A DNA stretch of 64,000 bases from Pomphorhynchus laevis (lineage: Eukaryota > Acanthocephala > Palaeacanthocephala > Echinorhynchida > Pomphorhynchidae): NCBI GenBank assembly GCA_012934845.2, contig WNNJ02002117.1:1-64000 (forward strand), given 5' to 3'. The position numbers and the translations under genes are program-made. Under the pieces are notes generated by a model. It was not told the origin of the DNA. It did not search any database and was given only the letters and a program-made list of their open reading frames with translations. Shown in pieces: positions 35,345-46,984 of this stretch (position 1 is the stretch's first letter; every line of letters begins with the position of its first letter).

Positions 35345-35900
35345 AGTTGAAATTGAAATAATAAATCAAATTTGCTGATTTAATCATTTTATGGCTCTCT
35401 CTATTTATTTATTTAGAGATATGCGAACGGAAATAGTGCAGCAAATACAATGTTTCAAAAAGTCACCAGAAAGTTGTTTCTTCGCTTAACTGTTCAGTAA
35501 CTTAAATAATGTTGTCTCAGCAAACTTAGCGGTATGTGATTACATCACATACATTATAGCTGCGATCATTCAAATGACTGATGAATCCGTGTTGTGCAGC
35601 ACATGCGATCGTAACAGGCTGGTAGCAAATGTTTCGCCGACTTTATACTTAATAAGGAACAAAAATATCTTTTGCATGATCGCAGCTATAATGTATGTGA
35701 TGTAATCACATACCGCTAAGGTTGCTGAGACAACATTATTTAAGTTACTGAACAGTCAAGCGAAGAAACAACTTTTTGGTGACACTTCGAAACATTGTAT
35801 TTGCTGCACTATTTCTGTTCGCATATCTCTAAATAAATAAATAGAGAGAGGCATAAAATGATTAAATCAGCAAAATTGATTTATTATTTCAATTCAGAGC
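35345..35900. mobile_element. Long foldback (MITE-like) element
   Basis: A left arm of about 230 bp (35345-35575) is the reverse complement of 35670-35900. Landmarks are TATTTATTTATTTAGAGATA, GTAACTTAAATAATGTTGTC, TGTGATTACATCACATACAT. The loop of about 95 bp has no ORF. The arms differ at only a few positions, so the element is fairly young or maintained by conversion. Confidence 0.88.
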
Positions 35901-36169
35901 TATAACCAAATTTCTACGCTCGTGTATATTAATTTTTGGAGTACGTTTGATGAAGAGACTGTTATCATGCCAAATGAGGAACAAAGGAAGACAAGACAGA
36001 CGATTAGTATAAGCTTAATTGAATGCTTTTTAGGGTTATTAAGATGTTCTCTTGAAAAATATAATGCCTATACTTAATATTTCCACACATTAAGTATATT
36101 TTAAACACATTCAAATCAGCACCGGAGAAAATAAGTGCTAAAACTAAAGATTTCAATTTCGAAATAAAG

Positions 36170-36480
36170 CATTATTGCTTTCGAAATTGCTTTAAATCCC
36201 TGCATAAGCCTCGAATACATATGTGAAAAACTTAGTGAACATAGCTCTGGAGTTTCTTATTCCCCATCAACAGCATCAAGAATAATTAAAAAGATGGATT
36301 ATACTAAGAAAACCTTAACATTTTTCCCATAAATAGAAATAGTAATGCAAACAAGGAGGTGAGCTTACAATATGGTTCGTCGATGCTGAATATAAACGAT
36401 GAACAGTTGATATTCTTAGATAAGGCAGGTTTTAATTTACACTCATACAAGAGAATGGGATATTCACCAAATAATACTAA
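36170..36480 (+). pseudogene. Tc1/IS630-like DDE transposase, 5' half
   Basis: A helix-turn-helix region (ISLEYICEKL, STASRIIKKMDYTKK) is followed in a frame interrupted by a stop near 36330 by LNINDEQLIFLDKAGFNLHS and MGYSPNNTK, the first catalytic Asp block. The reading stops dead at 36478-36480 where Penelope-like terminal sequence begins. The rest of the gene appears at 46241. Confidence 0.8.
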
Positions 36481-36845
36481 ATTAAATCAGCTAACTGAGT
36501 CTACGTATTTAATATAATTATAAAATAAACAAAACATAATAATGCTAAATCAAAATTTAATAATTAAATAATAAAATTAATAATTGTTTTTAGATTTTCT
36601 ATAATTTAAATCAAGTTAAAATAAAAAATTGAAATTTGAAAAGTCATTTTTATGAATTGACTAATAGAAAACAGACGTTGTATCAGAATAAGAATTAGAG
36701 GTCATCAGGAGGAACTGCTATGCTATCAGGTTTCGGCGCCTAACTCCTCTACCCAACATAGCAGCGGGGCCAAATACATGCTAATGATGTATTTCCTCTG
36801 AAATAACTATCTAGTATCTTATTCTAATACAAAGTATATTATTTA
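36479..36845 (-). mobile_element. Penelope-like terminal repeat, solo copy
   Basis: Runs from AAATCAGCTAACTGAGTCTA through TCATCAGGAGGAACTGCTAT and GTTTCGGCGCC to TTATTTATTATCC. The same unit follows the RT at 45057-45260 and 56146-56520. Only the terminal repeat is present here. Confidence 0.82.
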
Positions 36846-39800
36846 TTATCCGATATAAACGATATGAAATCGTTTATAGCAGTAGTCAATGTGACGATTG
36901 TTGGTGAAAGGATGCAAGGAAAATGGAAATTACCTTAATAAAATCTTGTGTATGACGTATCAGGCGACAAATATGGCAGCAAACGATTTAGTCAATGTTT
37001 TAGATTAAATTGATACATTAGTTTTTTGGTGTGCTCGAAAAGACAGCATTGAAAAAGGATAAAAAATGACAATTCAATTTTCGGCAAAAATTGTACATCA
37101 CTTGTACTGATGATCGGATCATGTACTGTTTGGCTACATATTACAAGTGATATAACAACGTTATTTTTATGGTATGTTAAGAATATTGGTTCAACCAATT
37201 ATAAATCGGAATATAATCGTGCTGATTGATTATTAAAAATGACGTAACAAATCATTTTAATTTTCGTTAGCGGGAAGAATTTGAACGCTCTAAAATCTCA
37301 AATCCTTTAGTTATATTTTTTGTAAACTCAATGCAGTGTTCACGAAAATATTATTTCTTTTGAAATTGTTCAATACAATGAAGTTCACTGATGATTTACC
37401 ACAAGGAAGGGGAATACGGAAAGCCATAACAAAATAGGTCAAACGAAGACGGTCAAATGCGAAGTAACAAATGGGATAGTTTACGCGCAGTGACGGTTCC
37501 GCTAAAAAATAAATACGAAAATAAATATTTCTAATAAACATTATATTATTTATCATTTGCCACCAGACTATTTTAAAAATCATGCAACTTAGCTTAGGCT
37601 ACATATTTTGTACCAAAAAAGATTTTATAGTATTTTAATTAGTTTTTTTATGAAGCGATTAATAGGTAATAAGTCGTGTTTTTGAACAAAGATAGTGAAC
37701 AAAGATAGGAGGTTATCAGAGTGTGTTATCATGTTTACAACACAATAAATGCGATATATATAATAAATACATATCAACGATGAATGCTTCCTGGAAATCG
37801 ATTTTTATAACGAAGCTAAAGTAAATGCCCATCGCCCATGTGTTTCCTTCAGCAGACAACAAATCATGTTCATTGTAGATTTCAAAAAACATTAGAAGAA
37901 GTAGGTTGTAAATCGAGTTTTAACTCATGAATGTTAATTATTGATTAAACTGAGAGAGTGAAAGTTATGGTCAATGTTCAATAGCAACATATTATCACTT
38001 TCAGGACAAAAGCTCGGTCAAGGATATAATAACAAGTTGTCACTAAAGTTTTCACTCACTATCTCTTTAATGAATAATCAAAAAGTATGAGTTGGGGATA
38101 ATAAATAGAAATAAAGAAACTCGAGTTAGCACACGATCCACAATTTAGATGGCTGCTTCTGTCAACACAAAGTTGAGGATGAGCACAGAACGACGTGGTG
38201 CCGGAAAAATACCTGAACTGTATGTGCTAACTATGAAGGAGAAATAAGCTGTTTTATTTAAAAGGCATTATCTTCAGAAAATAAAAGCTCTTCAAGACAA
38301 CATGCAAATTATTCAAAACTTCGATAAATAATGTGTAGAACTTTAACTATCCTAGATTATAAATTCTATTTAAAAAATACCTTTAAAATAATTTATTAGC
38401 AAAATAAAAATCATAGTTTCGCCAATCCCGAATAGCTGCTCACTTTGCAACCACGTGAATTATTAGGGCGTGTACACTTTAATAGTATTTTATCAACAGA
38501 CCCAATGGTTGATCAAAATAACTGTAAAATTAAAAAATTAAGGAAGGAAAGTGAATTGGACGATACATATAAGGCGTGTTTAAGTATCGATAGATTTACA
38601 TAGTCGCTATTTTAAGGAATGTTGAAGACCACATTCATTAAAGTAGGGGTATTTATATTTTATTCACATTTCAATATTAATAAATCACAATGGTCTTGTA
38701 ACAAAATTCGATCTAACACATGTTTTTCCATACTAGTTGTGATAATAATTGTTCAGAAAAGGTATCACGTTTTGCAGATCAATTGATCTATGGAACATTA
38801 GGATTAGTGAAGAAACAAAATTAATAGAAACAGTGATAGATAATAATTTAGATTTCCTGTTCATTATTTTTTCATATTTAGTTGTGTAGCCAGTTATCAG
38901 GCCAACTTCCACTAGTAAAGAGAAGCCCACTAAAATATTGTTATTGGGTAAGGTTTCATCTGTAATAAATGATCAACGAAGCGTTATAGCCATTTTATTA
39001 AAACTAATAATAATTTAATAATAATTATACTCAAAACATCAATTTAAAAAATTAATTATTATTTTTATAATAAATTTTTTCTGACTAAAATATAATATAT
39101 ATAATATATACAAATAATATAAATACACATATATAAATATAAATAATATATCCAATTTATATTTAAGTGATTAAAATTAGTATGCCGCTGTAAAAGTATT
39201 TCGCAATTATGTAACACGTAAAAAAATATCAATTCCAATCTAACATAAAGCAAATTTACTTTGAACAATATAATATATAAAGTGTTTCGAATAACAATTT
39301 AAAGAGGCGAAATATCGATTGTATGTAGACTATATACAAAACTAACAATATCGAATCGCAAAATGCTAATTTTCAATAATAAGATAATCAACCAAAACCT
39401 AATACCTTAAAACCAAAATCTATTAAAATACTTTAATTTACGAAATACATAAGTTATTGGCTTAATGTCTGGAAAGATAGTAAAAGCGCAATATTTATAT
39501 GCGTTTTAAACATAAAGTCTCATTATAGACTATTATAAAATCGTAATTACATTAACTGTTGATATTGGTTTCATGAAATTTTGAATAATATTAATAATAT
39601 AATGAATTTATAATTAATATTAATTTATTAAAGAATTATGAAATATTTTATTTAATAAAATTGTGTATAATTCATTTAGGAAATATTGAATCATGTAATA
39701 AAATTGAATATGTATGTTTAGATGTGATTGTGGTCTAGACGACGAAGACTTGGGATCAGAAAGGTTTTCGTAGTCATATTAAAATATCAGAAAATTATCC

Positions 39801-42800
39801 GTGTACGCCGAATGAGTTTGTTTGTTTTAAAATATTAACACGATTAAAAATACGAATTGAAGAAAAACTAAATGTTTACCTGATGATAATTCTGTCTGTC
39901 TATAATATGGTCAAATTAGAAGGACTTATTTCCAATCTAAGTGCTTGTTTTTACTGAATCAGTTCGCAAGCCTTAAGCTATATGTATAACTAATAATAAT
40001 TAGTATACTAACTGAATATACAATTGCTGAATCCCTTGATTATACACCAAAAATCGAGTAATTCCAGTGTGAATCCTAATTACTGCACATAAATAATATG
40101 ATCTCCTTTTTACAATGGACACATCAGTTATGGCTTGATCAATCTGGCTTTAATAAACTCAGCCTATGAAAATTGTGGATTTACGCCAAACGTTATCAAT
40201 AACGGAATATAATAAACGAGAATATATTCATGTGCTTGTTCTAATTGAGCTGATTATACATATATACCCAACGTGTAAACCTGACACACGTCGAATTAAG
40301 CATTTATTGTATTTTCAATAATAAATAGCTGGAAGAATTTTATTAATTACAACAATACGAATGAAATAAAGCACTCCGAGAAATTAACAGGCTTTAATAA
40401 ACAGCAAACATGAACTTTATTAAAAATAGTAGCTGCGAATAAAAGTTAATGAATACATTACAGCATATACATGGCAAGAGAGCATAAAAAATTATAGTGC
40501 TGACGCCGTTATGCACATATAATTATTATAAATAACTACCGTAGCGATATAGTCGGATAACTAGGAGGGGATTTGTAGTGTGCCCTGCAAAATAGTTATT
40601 TGCAATTATAGAGGTGCTAATTTTGATGGGGGGGCGGAGTTTTTCTTGGCAATATTGTGACATAAATAAGGTACATCTCTAAATCGTCATAACGTGATTA
40701 TTCGTCAATTTGATTAATTTTCTCCCTTCATATTCTTATTTATATTTTTCATAATTGCCTTTTGCAATTACTTGTCCCCTCCACGAGATTACCCACGCAA
40801 CAGATGGTTTTCGCCCATTACAGACAGCATCCACCATTAGCCGCTACACACGTTACCTACCTACATATTCCAATACCGTAGGTAGCAACTAGAAATTTTT
40901 ATATACTAGAATAACATGTTTCTCTTTTCTATAAGTAACATTAAATATAAGAAAAAAATTGCTAACCTATACAATATATTTGGAGTTTTTACTTTTTCTT
41001 ACTCTCCTTCGCTCTAGTAGTTATTCACTCCTCCTTTGTCTTGAGCTGTTTCACAAAGAAAGATAAAGAAAGTTGAGGATAGATAAAAACAGTGTCGTTA
41101 GATCAGCGAATTTGCTTCTGTAATTCGAGATGGGTGTGTTGAACTTCTTGCTCTCACTCTCTCTATTTATCGCATTTCTCTCTAATGATCAAGATTGGTG
41201 GTTGATAGGTATATATATATTGTAATATAGTAAGTAGCAATGGTGATATTTTCCAAAGTGAGAAAATCAGGAAAAGCAAGCAATGCGTAGAAAAAACAAA
41301 AAGTAACCTCTATTTGTTGTTCTGCGGTTCAAAGAAGACAACGCCACAAGAATAGATAAAAGCAATAATATCCAACTAGTAAGCGAAACTTTTCATCGCA
41401 TTTCAAAAACAAAAGGGACGTGTTTATATGAGTGTCATCAGCCGAAATCGGCCTCGGTAAACCAAAATTTCCGCTGTTTATCCATCTTGCTGCGGTGGTA
41501 ACCTTTTGTTTTATGGCTGTTATTGTCGCCCTAAATGAGGACATTTTATGTAATTTATAAAAGAAGTAAAGATCAGATCTCACCTCAAAACAGCTTTATG
41601 TAAAAGCTAGAGGTTATATATTATTATTTCAATGGAAAAACAAAGATATACGCGGTGAAATTTAGCTTCTCGACATTAAATTCAGACAATGAAAAAATGT
41701 ACACGATCGTACTTTTTAGAAAATTTTTATATCTCACATTTATTTAGTTGTAATAAGAACCTAAATAAAAACGTAAGAGATGACATATATGTTCTGTGAA
41801 AATATTGAAAATGAATTTAATTTTCATTTGCTGGGTATGTAACTTTTCAATTTGAAATAATCTTAATTTTTTAGAAATGGTTTTCAGCTTATATCAATTG
41901 TGCAGCAGCGACAAAAACAACCCGTAGCGTATATAATATATACACAAACAAATACACATTAGCTGCGTGGATATGTTTTAATACGGAATTGGTATTAGTT
42001 CACAAAAAGTGAACTAATAAAACAATATTCAAAGCCGTGTTGGGATAGGTTTTTCGATAATTTCGACAAGTACAAAATTACATAAAAGTTTGCTATGTGC
42101 AGAGGTCGATGGATAATGAAGGTGATTAACTGGCACTGAATTATGCTTTTTGAATTTTGGAGCAGGATCATTAAAATTAATTTATTTCTTTTGTATTTCG
42201 CTAGCTGCTGCAGTCATCCTCAGAAAACAAAATGTTAATGACGCTAGATGTTGCTAGCATCATAATGATGCTAGCAACATCTAGCGAAATATAAAAATAA
42301 ATTAGTTTTATTGATCATGATCCAACATTCCAAATTAAAATATGGAGCAACAAATGTGTTAGTTATATATATATTGAATTACAATTATTCATTAACAGCC
42401 TCTGTTAATGAATAATATATATAATATTATAATATTATAATATAATATATTATAATATATAATATAATATAATATATAATATAATTATTATATAATATAT
42501 AATATATATAAATATATATATGACACGATTATCCGTAACAGTACACCTGATATTTTTAAGGAAGACAACACATTACGGATGTGTATATATTTACACATAT
42601 TTACAAATATTTACATACTCATTCTTTATCCTTTTAAAGGACCTTTAATATTTAAAGGTAATAACATTGTGGATATACATGGACATGCAAATCCCACTGA
42701 ACCCCGGGTACAGTGAATGATTTTGTATGTTTTTTATTAAATAGTCAAAGTTAGCGTTTAAAATTATAATAAGAACTAGATCATAATCGATTTTCATATA

Positions 42801-45056
42801 TAATAGGAATTATTTAGATTATAATAGGACTTTTTTTATATTATATTACAAAAAAATACAACTACTTATGTTTAAGAACTTTCCTACTGCAAATGATGGT
42901 TTAGATTGAGTAGTAAATACGAGAATATTTAACCCAATATTTAGAATAAATGTCTACTCGTATAAAATCCCATATTGATTGTCTGATTACTAAACCGACC
43001 TGATGACTGCTTCGCAATCTCTGTAATTCAACCAAGAATTCGATTTTTTTAATTTATGTGTGAGCAATTACCAATATTGATGGACATTTTATGTTGCTTA
43101 CCATCCAGACACGACAAAACTAGAGGAGACAAAAGCACGACAATAATTTATCAGAAAATAGGATGTGCGTGAAAATAAATGCGTTAGACATTTGTTAAGA
43201 CAGTGAAACTCTTTGTTTTTAGTCTCTACTAAAAACCTACGATACAGTGTTGACATCTGAGATTAGGAAATAATATATAATGCGACGAAAGATGATATAT
43301 ATAAATCGATCACCTGTCCAAAGCATATCGAAAGTGAAAGCAAAAACAAAGACGATTCGAAGAAATAAATAATTTAAAAATTCAATTATTACAAATGATT
43401 TTATTTTTATTTCTTAGGTTAGAAAATTAATCCTATCAGGTAGCTTACTGTGATTAGTGATTAAACCCGTCGTTACATAACGAAACAACCCAATATGTAA
43501 ATTAGATATATAGCTACTACAAGATTGCGTCAAAATGTATTGTGCAATTTTGATTCGCGTAAGAACTTGTGAAATAAACTTGTTACGAGCAATAAAAATA
43601 GAAAATTATCACTATATTACGTGCAATCCATATGGCACACACGTACAGATAGAGAATAATTATGATATATGGAACATATTCAAAAAAATTATATACATTA
43701 TTTTCGGTTGTAGATTCATTTTGGTTTGTTATATTAAATACAATGGGACATACCATCAGGACGTATTCTGCCTATAGATTCAATAATCATTTAATGAACA
43801 GATGGTGCGGCTAGAACAAACAATTTAATGAACAAATTGTCGAGGCTATAAAATTCATGAGGCGCAAATTGCGAATATGGAAAATACAATGATAATCGAG
43901 AAACGAAAATGTTATATTTGGGATACAATTTGCAGAGGAATAATTACAGAGCAATTCGTGTGAGTATTTATTAACGGTCTAAGCACTACGGAAATAGAGT
44001 TTTAGGGTGCGCACGCACCGCATAACTCGACTTACAATAGTGAACAATCCGGTTATGTTGTTTATTTACAATGTAATAACAGAAAATAACTAATTAGGAT
44101 TATAAGTTGCTAAGAAATGACCGATGAATTGTAATTGGACTGTTCTATAATACTTTAGGGCATTGCATACTAGACAACCTTGTTCAAAGCGCTAAAATGT
44201 GTCAAAGATTTCAATTTTGTCAAAAAAGCAAATGCAAATCAACAAATTTGAACTAACACATTGTAATAATAGTTTAGTATTGCGAACGACTATTTTATTT
44301 TTGTCCGATAATTGACATTTTCTTTTTGATTGGAAAATTTCATTTAAAAATGTTACCTGTAATAAAATATTGCAACTACATTTTTAATTTCTTGTTGTTT
44401 ATAAACAATTGTATATTTAAATTATTTATTCATAGTAGCTTTGTAGATGAACATTACAATTTTCAATACTGTTACCTTATTGAAATGATTTATTTGCGAA
44501 ACAGTGTAGATATTATATTTGAAAAGACAACAAAAACTCAACTCTTTATTCTCTAAAATATAATCATCGGGTCATAATTCTCTTAATTTAACACAATTTA
44601 CTCGGTGCTATTTCTCCGAGAATCTTAATACGCAATATGTGGCCGGTGATCATATTCACAAAAAAATTTCATTTGACTTGCCGTTCAAGGTCTCACTGGC
44701 TTGCATGGCATTGATTGTCGTGCAAGGCAAGTAAGACGTTGAATGAGATATTGTTGAGTTTGATTGCACTAAAAAACCAAACTCAGCACAGTTCGCGGCT
44801 AACTTCCAACGGTATAAAGTGCAATGAATGCTAAAGTAGCCATTAGACCTGCAGTGCCAGCCTGTCAGTTGGTCGTTCATAACATTTGATCACTAATCTG
44901 TGATGCGTAATAACAAAGTATGTCTCTAATATTTGATTAGACAAACTCTGTCAAGGATTGTCACTGATGCATATAATATTGCATGGCATGGCATTGAGTA
45001 ATCGCAAATTATCCAATTGCTTTTTAAAATATGTAGGGTAACTTTGGTGCTATCAA
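36846..45056. other. 8.2 kb non-coding stretch between two Penelope-like terminal repeats
   Basis: AT-rich with scattered short ORFs, none recognisable. Named contents: the foldback at 42130-42350, an AT simple tract at 42415-42520, and a G-run near 40628-40636. A short ORF region on the - strand at 41329-41583 and another at 44656-44880 have near-normal codon use, but I could not assign them. Confidence 0.6.
42130..42350. mobile_element. Foldback element with hammerhead-like arms
   Basis: Arms of about 100 bp face each other. The centre is a perfect 21-bp inverted repeat (GCTAGATGTTGCTAGCATCA and complement, 42243-42286). Each arm read outward has a GATGA/GATGC string, a hairpin and GCGAAATA, the same plan as the foldback at 17060. 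Confidence 0.65.
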
Positions 45057-46240
45057 TTTGAAAAGTCATTTTTATGAATTGACTAACAGAAAACAGACGT
45101 TGTATCAGAATAAGAATTAGAGGTCATCAGGAGGAACTGCTATGCTATCAGGTTTCGGCCCCTAACTCCTCTACCCAACATAGCAGCGGGGCCAAATACA
45201 TGCTAATGATGTATTTCCTCTGAAATAACTATCTAGTATCTTATTCTAATGCAAAGTATATTATTTATTATCCATCCATAAAAATTTGCTACTTAAGAGT
45301 TTAAATTTATTCTTTATATTATTGTGTTGATTTATATATTTTACTATTTTCTGCTTGATGTTATTTTTATAGTAACCTAGTTTAAAATATGTATCTATTA
45401 AATTATTTAAATGATTTTGAAGAAAGCCAATATCATTACATATTGTTGCAATTCTTAAAATTTCATTATTTAATGTATTATATTTTATATTATATGGTAT
45501 GCATGAATGCTCATGCAAAAATATGTTTCTTGTAAATTTAAATATGTCATCTTTACGATATAAATTAATAGTAGTTTTAGTTAATGTTAATTTAATGTTC
45601 ATATCTAGATATACACCTTCTTTATCATTAATATTGGTTTTGTTAAGAATAAGGCTTTCTGGATAAATTTGTTCACTAATTGAATAAAAATTATTAGAAT
45701 TAAATACACGTATATCATCAGTGTATCGAAACATATATTTCATATATTTATACAGTTTAAATTTAGTTTTTCCACAGTTATGAACAAATTCATATTCTAT
45801 AAAGCTTAACAAACAAGTCAGCTATAATTGGGCTACTATTACCACCCATTGGAATACCTTTAACTTGTCTAAATATAGATATCCCTACTTTTAAATAATT
45901 TTGATTTATCAAAATATTTAAGGATTCTATTAATTCAATTTTATCCATATATTTATATTTACTTAATGGTTTAATTTTTGTTAGATAAGCGTTATAATTA
46001 TTATAACATATATATGTATATCTTTTTCCGAATATAAGATTAATTAATTTTACTAACGCTTCTTTAATATCTACTAAATCTAGATTTGTATAAAGCGTAC
46101 TAAAATCGTATGTATTTATATTTTGAAAATTTATTCCTTTTGTCTGTTCTAAAAATTCTTTTGTAGAATTAATACTGAAATAGTGTTTTAAACCAGTATT
46201 AATTTCGATTACCTTGCAATATTTTTTAAAGTGTGCTTTA
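45057..46240 (-). mobile_element. Penelope-like element, broken copy (RT part plus terminal repeat)
   Basis: On the - strand an RT of the Penelope-like type is followed by a terminal repeat. The C-terminal ORF (45812-45261) contains MKYMFRYTDD (the YxDD box), YPESLILNKT, YLDMNIKL and ends FLWMDNK. The plan matches a family common in mollusc and other invertebrate genomes, perhaps near the N-terminal-endonuclease Naiad/Chlamys group, though no endonuclease is seen here. The copy is 5'-truncated and carries several breaks. Confidence 0.78.
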
Positions 46241-46722
46241 ATTAATGTTACATAAATGTACCAAATTGTGCTATTTAATGTTACATAAATGTACCAAATT
46301 CCAAAGGTACAAACATATCAATATTATTCGCTATCACTAAAGAATGCGTTCTTGAATATCAAATAAGTGGAAGTTTTAAATCATTGGATATTCTCGAGTT
46401 TATAGAACAAAAATTACCTTCATAACCCTCTGGAAATCGAAAATACATTGTAATGGATAATGCTTCGATCCATAAGACAGCAGAAGTAAGAGAAGCATTC
46501 TTAAGGAAAAACTGCATACTAAAGTTTCTACCGCCTTATTTGCCTCAATTGAATTTAATTGAAGACTTATTTTCTTGTTTAAAATAAATGGTTGGACAAA
46601 GAGAAGGCTTAGCTAATAGAGAGATACTTATCAATACAATTGATTAAGTTCTTAGAAATGGAGTTTTTAGAATGGTGTGTTACTTTGATCGTATGCACAT
46701 ATGGTTGAAAAATCAATAGCAC
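46241..46722 (+). pseudogene. Tc1/IS630-like DDE transposase, 3' half
   Basis: Reads YINVPNSKGTNISILFAIT, YQISGSFKSLDILEFIEQKL, then IVMDNASIHKT (second Asp) and FLPPYLPQLNLIEDLFSCLK (catalytic Glu). There are 34 residues between Asp and Glu, the DD34E spacing of Tc1-like elements. Several in-frame stops follow QKLPS, SCLK and NTID, so the gene is dead. Its start continues the coding sequence that stops at 36478. A 23-bp direct duplication lies at its left edge (46236-46290). Confidence 0.83.
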
Positions 46723-46803
46723 GTCTTTGATTTTATTTAAAAATAAAATCTTTAAAAAATATTTATTTAATTTATAGATTAAATTTTTTCATACATGTTC
46801 AAT

Positions 46804-46915
46804 TGGGTCAATAAAACTGAACGAAAGGGTCAATAAAACCGAAAGAAAGGATCAATAAAACTGAAAAGGGTCAATAAAACTGAAAGAAATGGTCAATAAA
46901 ACTAAAAAGGACAGT
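46804..46915. repeat. ~22-bp tandem repeat
   Basis: About five units of GGTCAATAAAACTGAAAGAA with small variations, just downstream of the transposase stop. It may be the sub-terminal repeat of the DNA transposon; no matching array was found on the other side. Confidence 0.8.
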
Positions 46916-46925
46916 AAAAGACTTT

Positions 46926-46980
46926 TCATAATGACTGTTTAAAAACTGGATAACTTTTCATAATGACTGTTTAAAAACAG
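46926..46980. repeat. Tandem duplication of ~27 bp
   Basis: ACTTTTCATAATGACTGTTT occurs twice in a row, each followed by AAAAAC. Confidence 0.8.
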
Positions 46981-46984
46981 TATT

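Noticed and set aside
41437-41465. ATCAGCCGAAATCGGC as a hammerhead
   Set aside because: It is a simple palindrome; the CUGAUGA, stem II, GAAA order is not met on either strand.
41329-41583. A - strand ORF with AAIKQKVTTAARWINSG-like sequence
   Set aside because: Short, no recognisable family, no clear splice sites or neighbours; kept only as a note in the 8.2-kb stretch.
44656-44880. A - strand ORF, with a hydrophobic AGLMATLAFIALYTVGS in another frame
   Set aside because: The hydrophobic piece is under 25 codons and I could not find joining exons.
45050-46240. Reading this RT as retroviral or LTR type
   Set aside because: The palm motifs (YxDD context, YLDMNIKL, PKLHKNP and STLYTNL in the related copy) are Penelope-like; no gag, protease or integrase signals are near.
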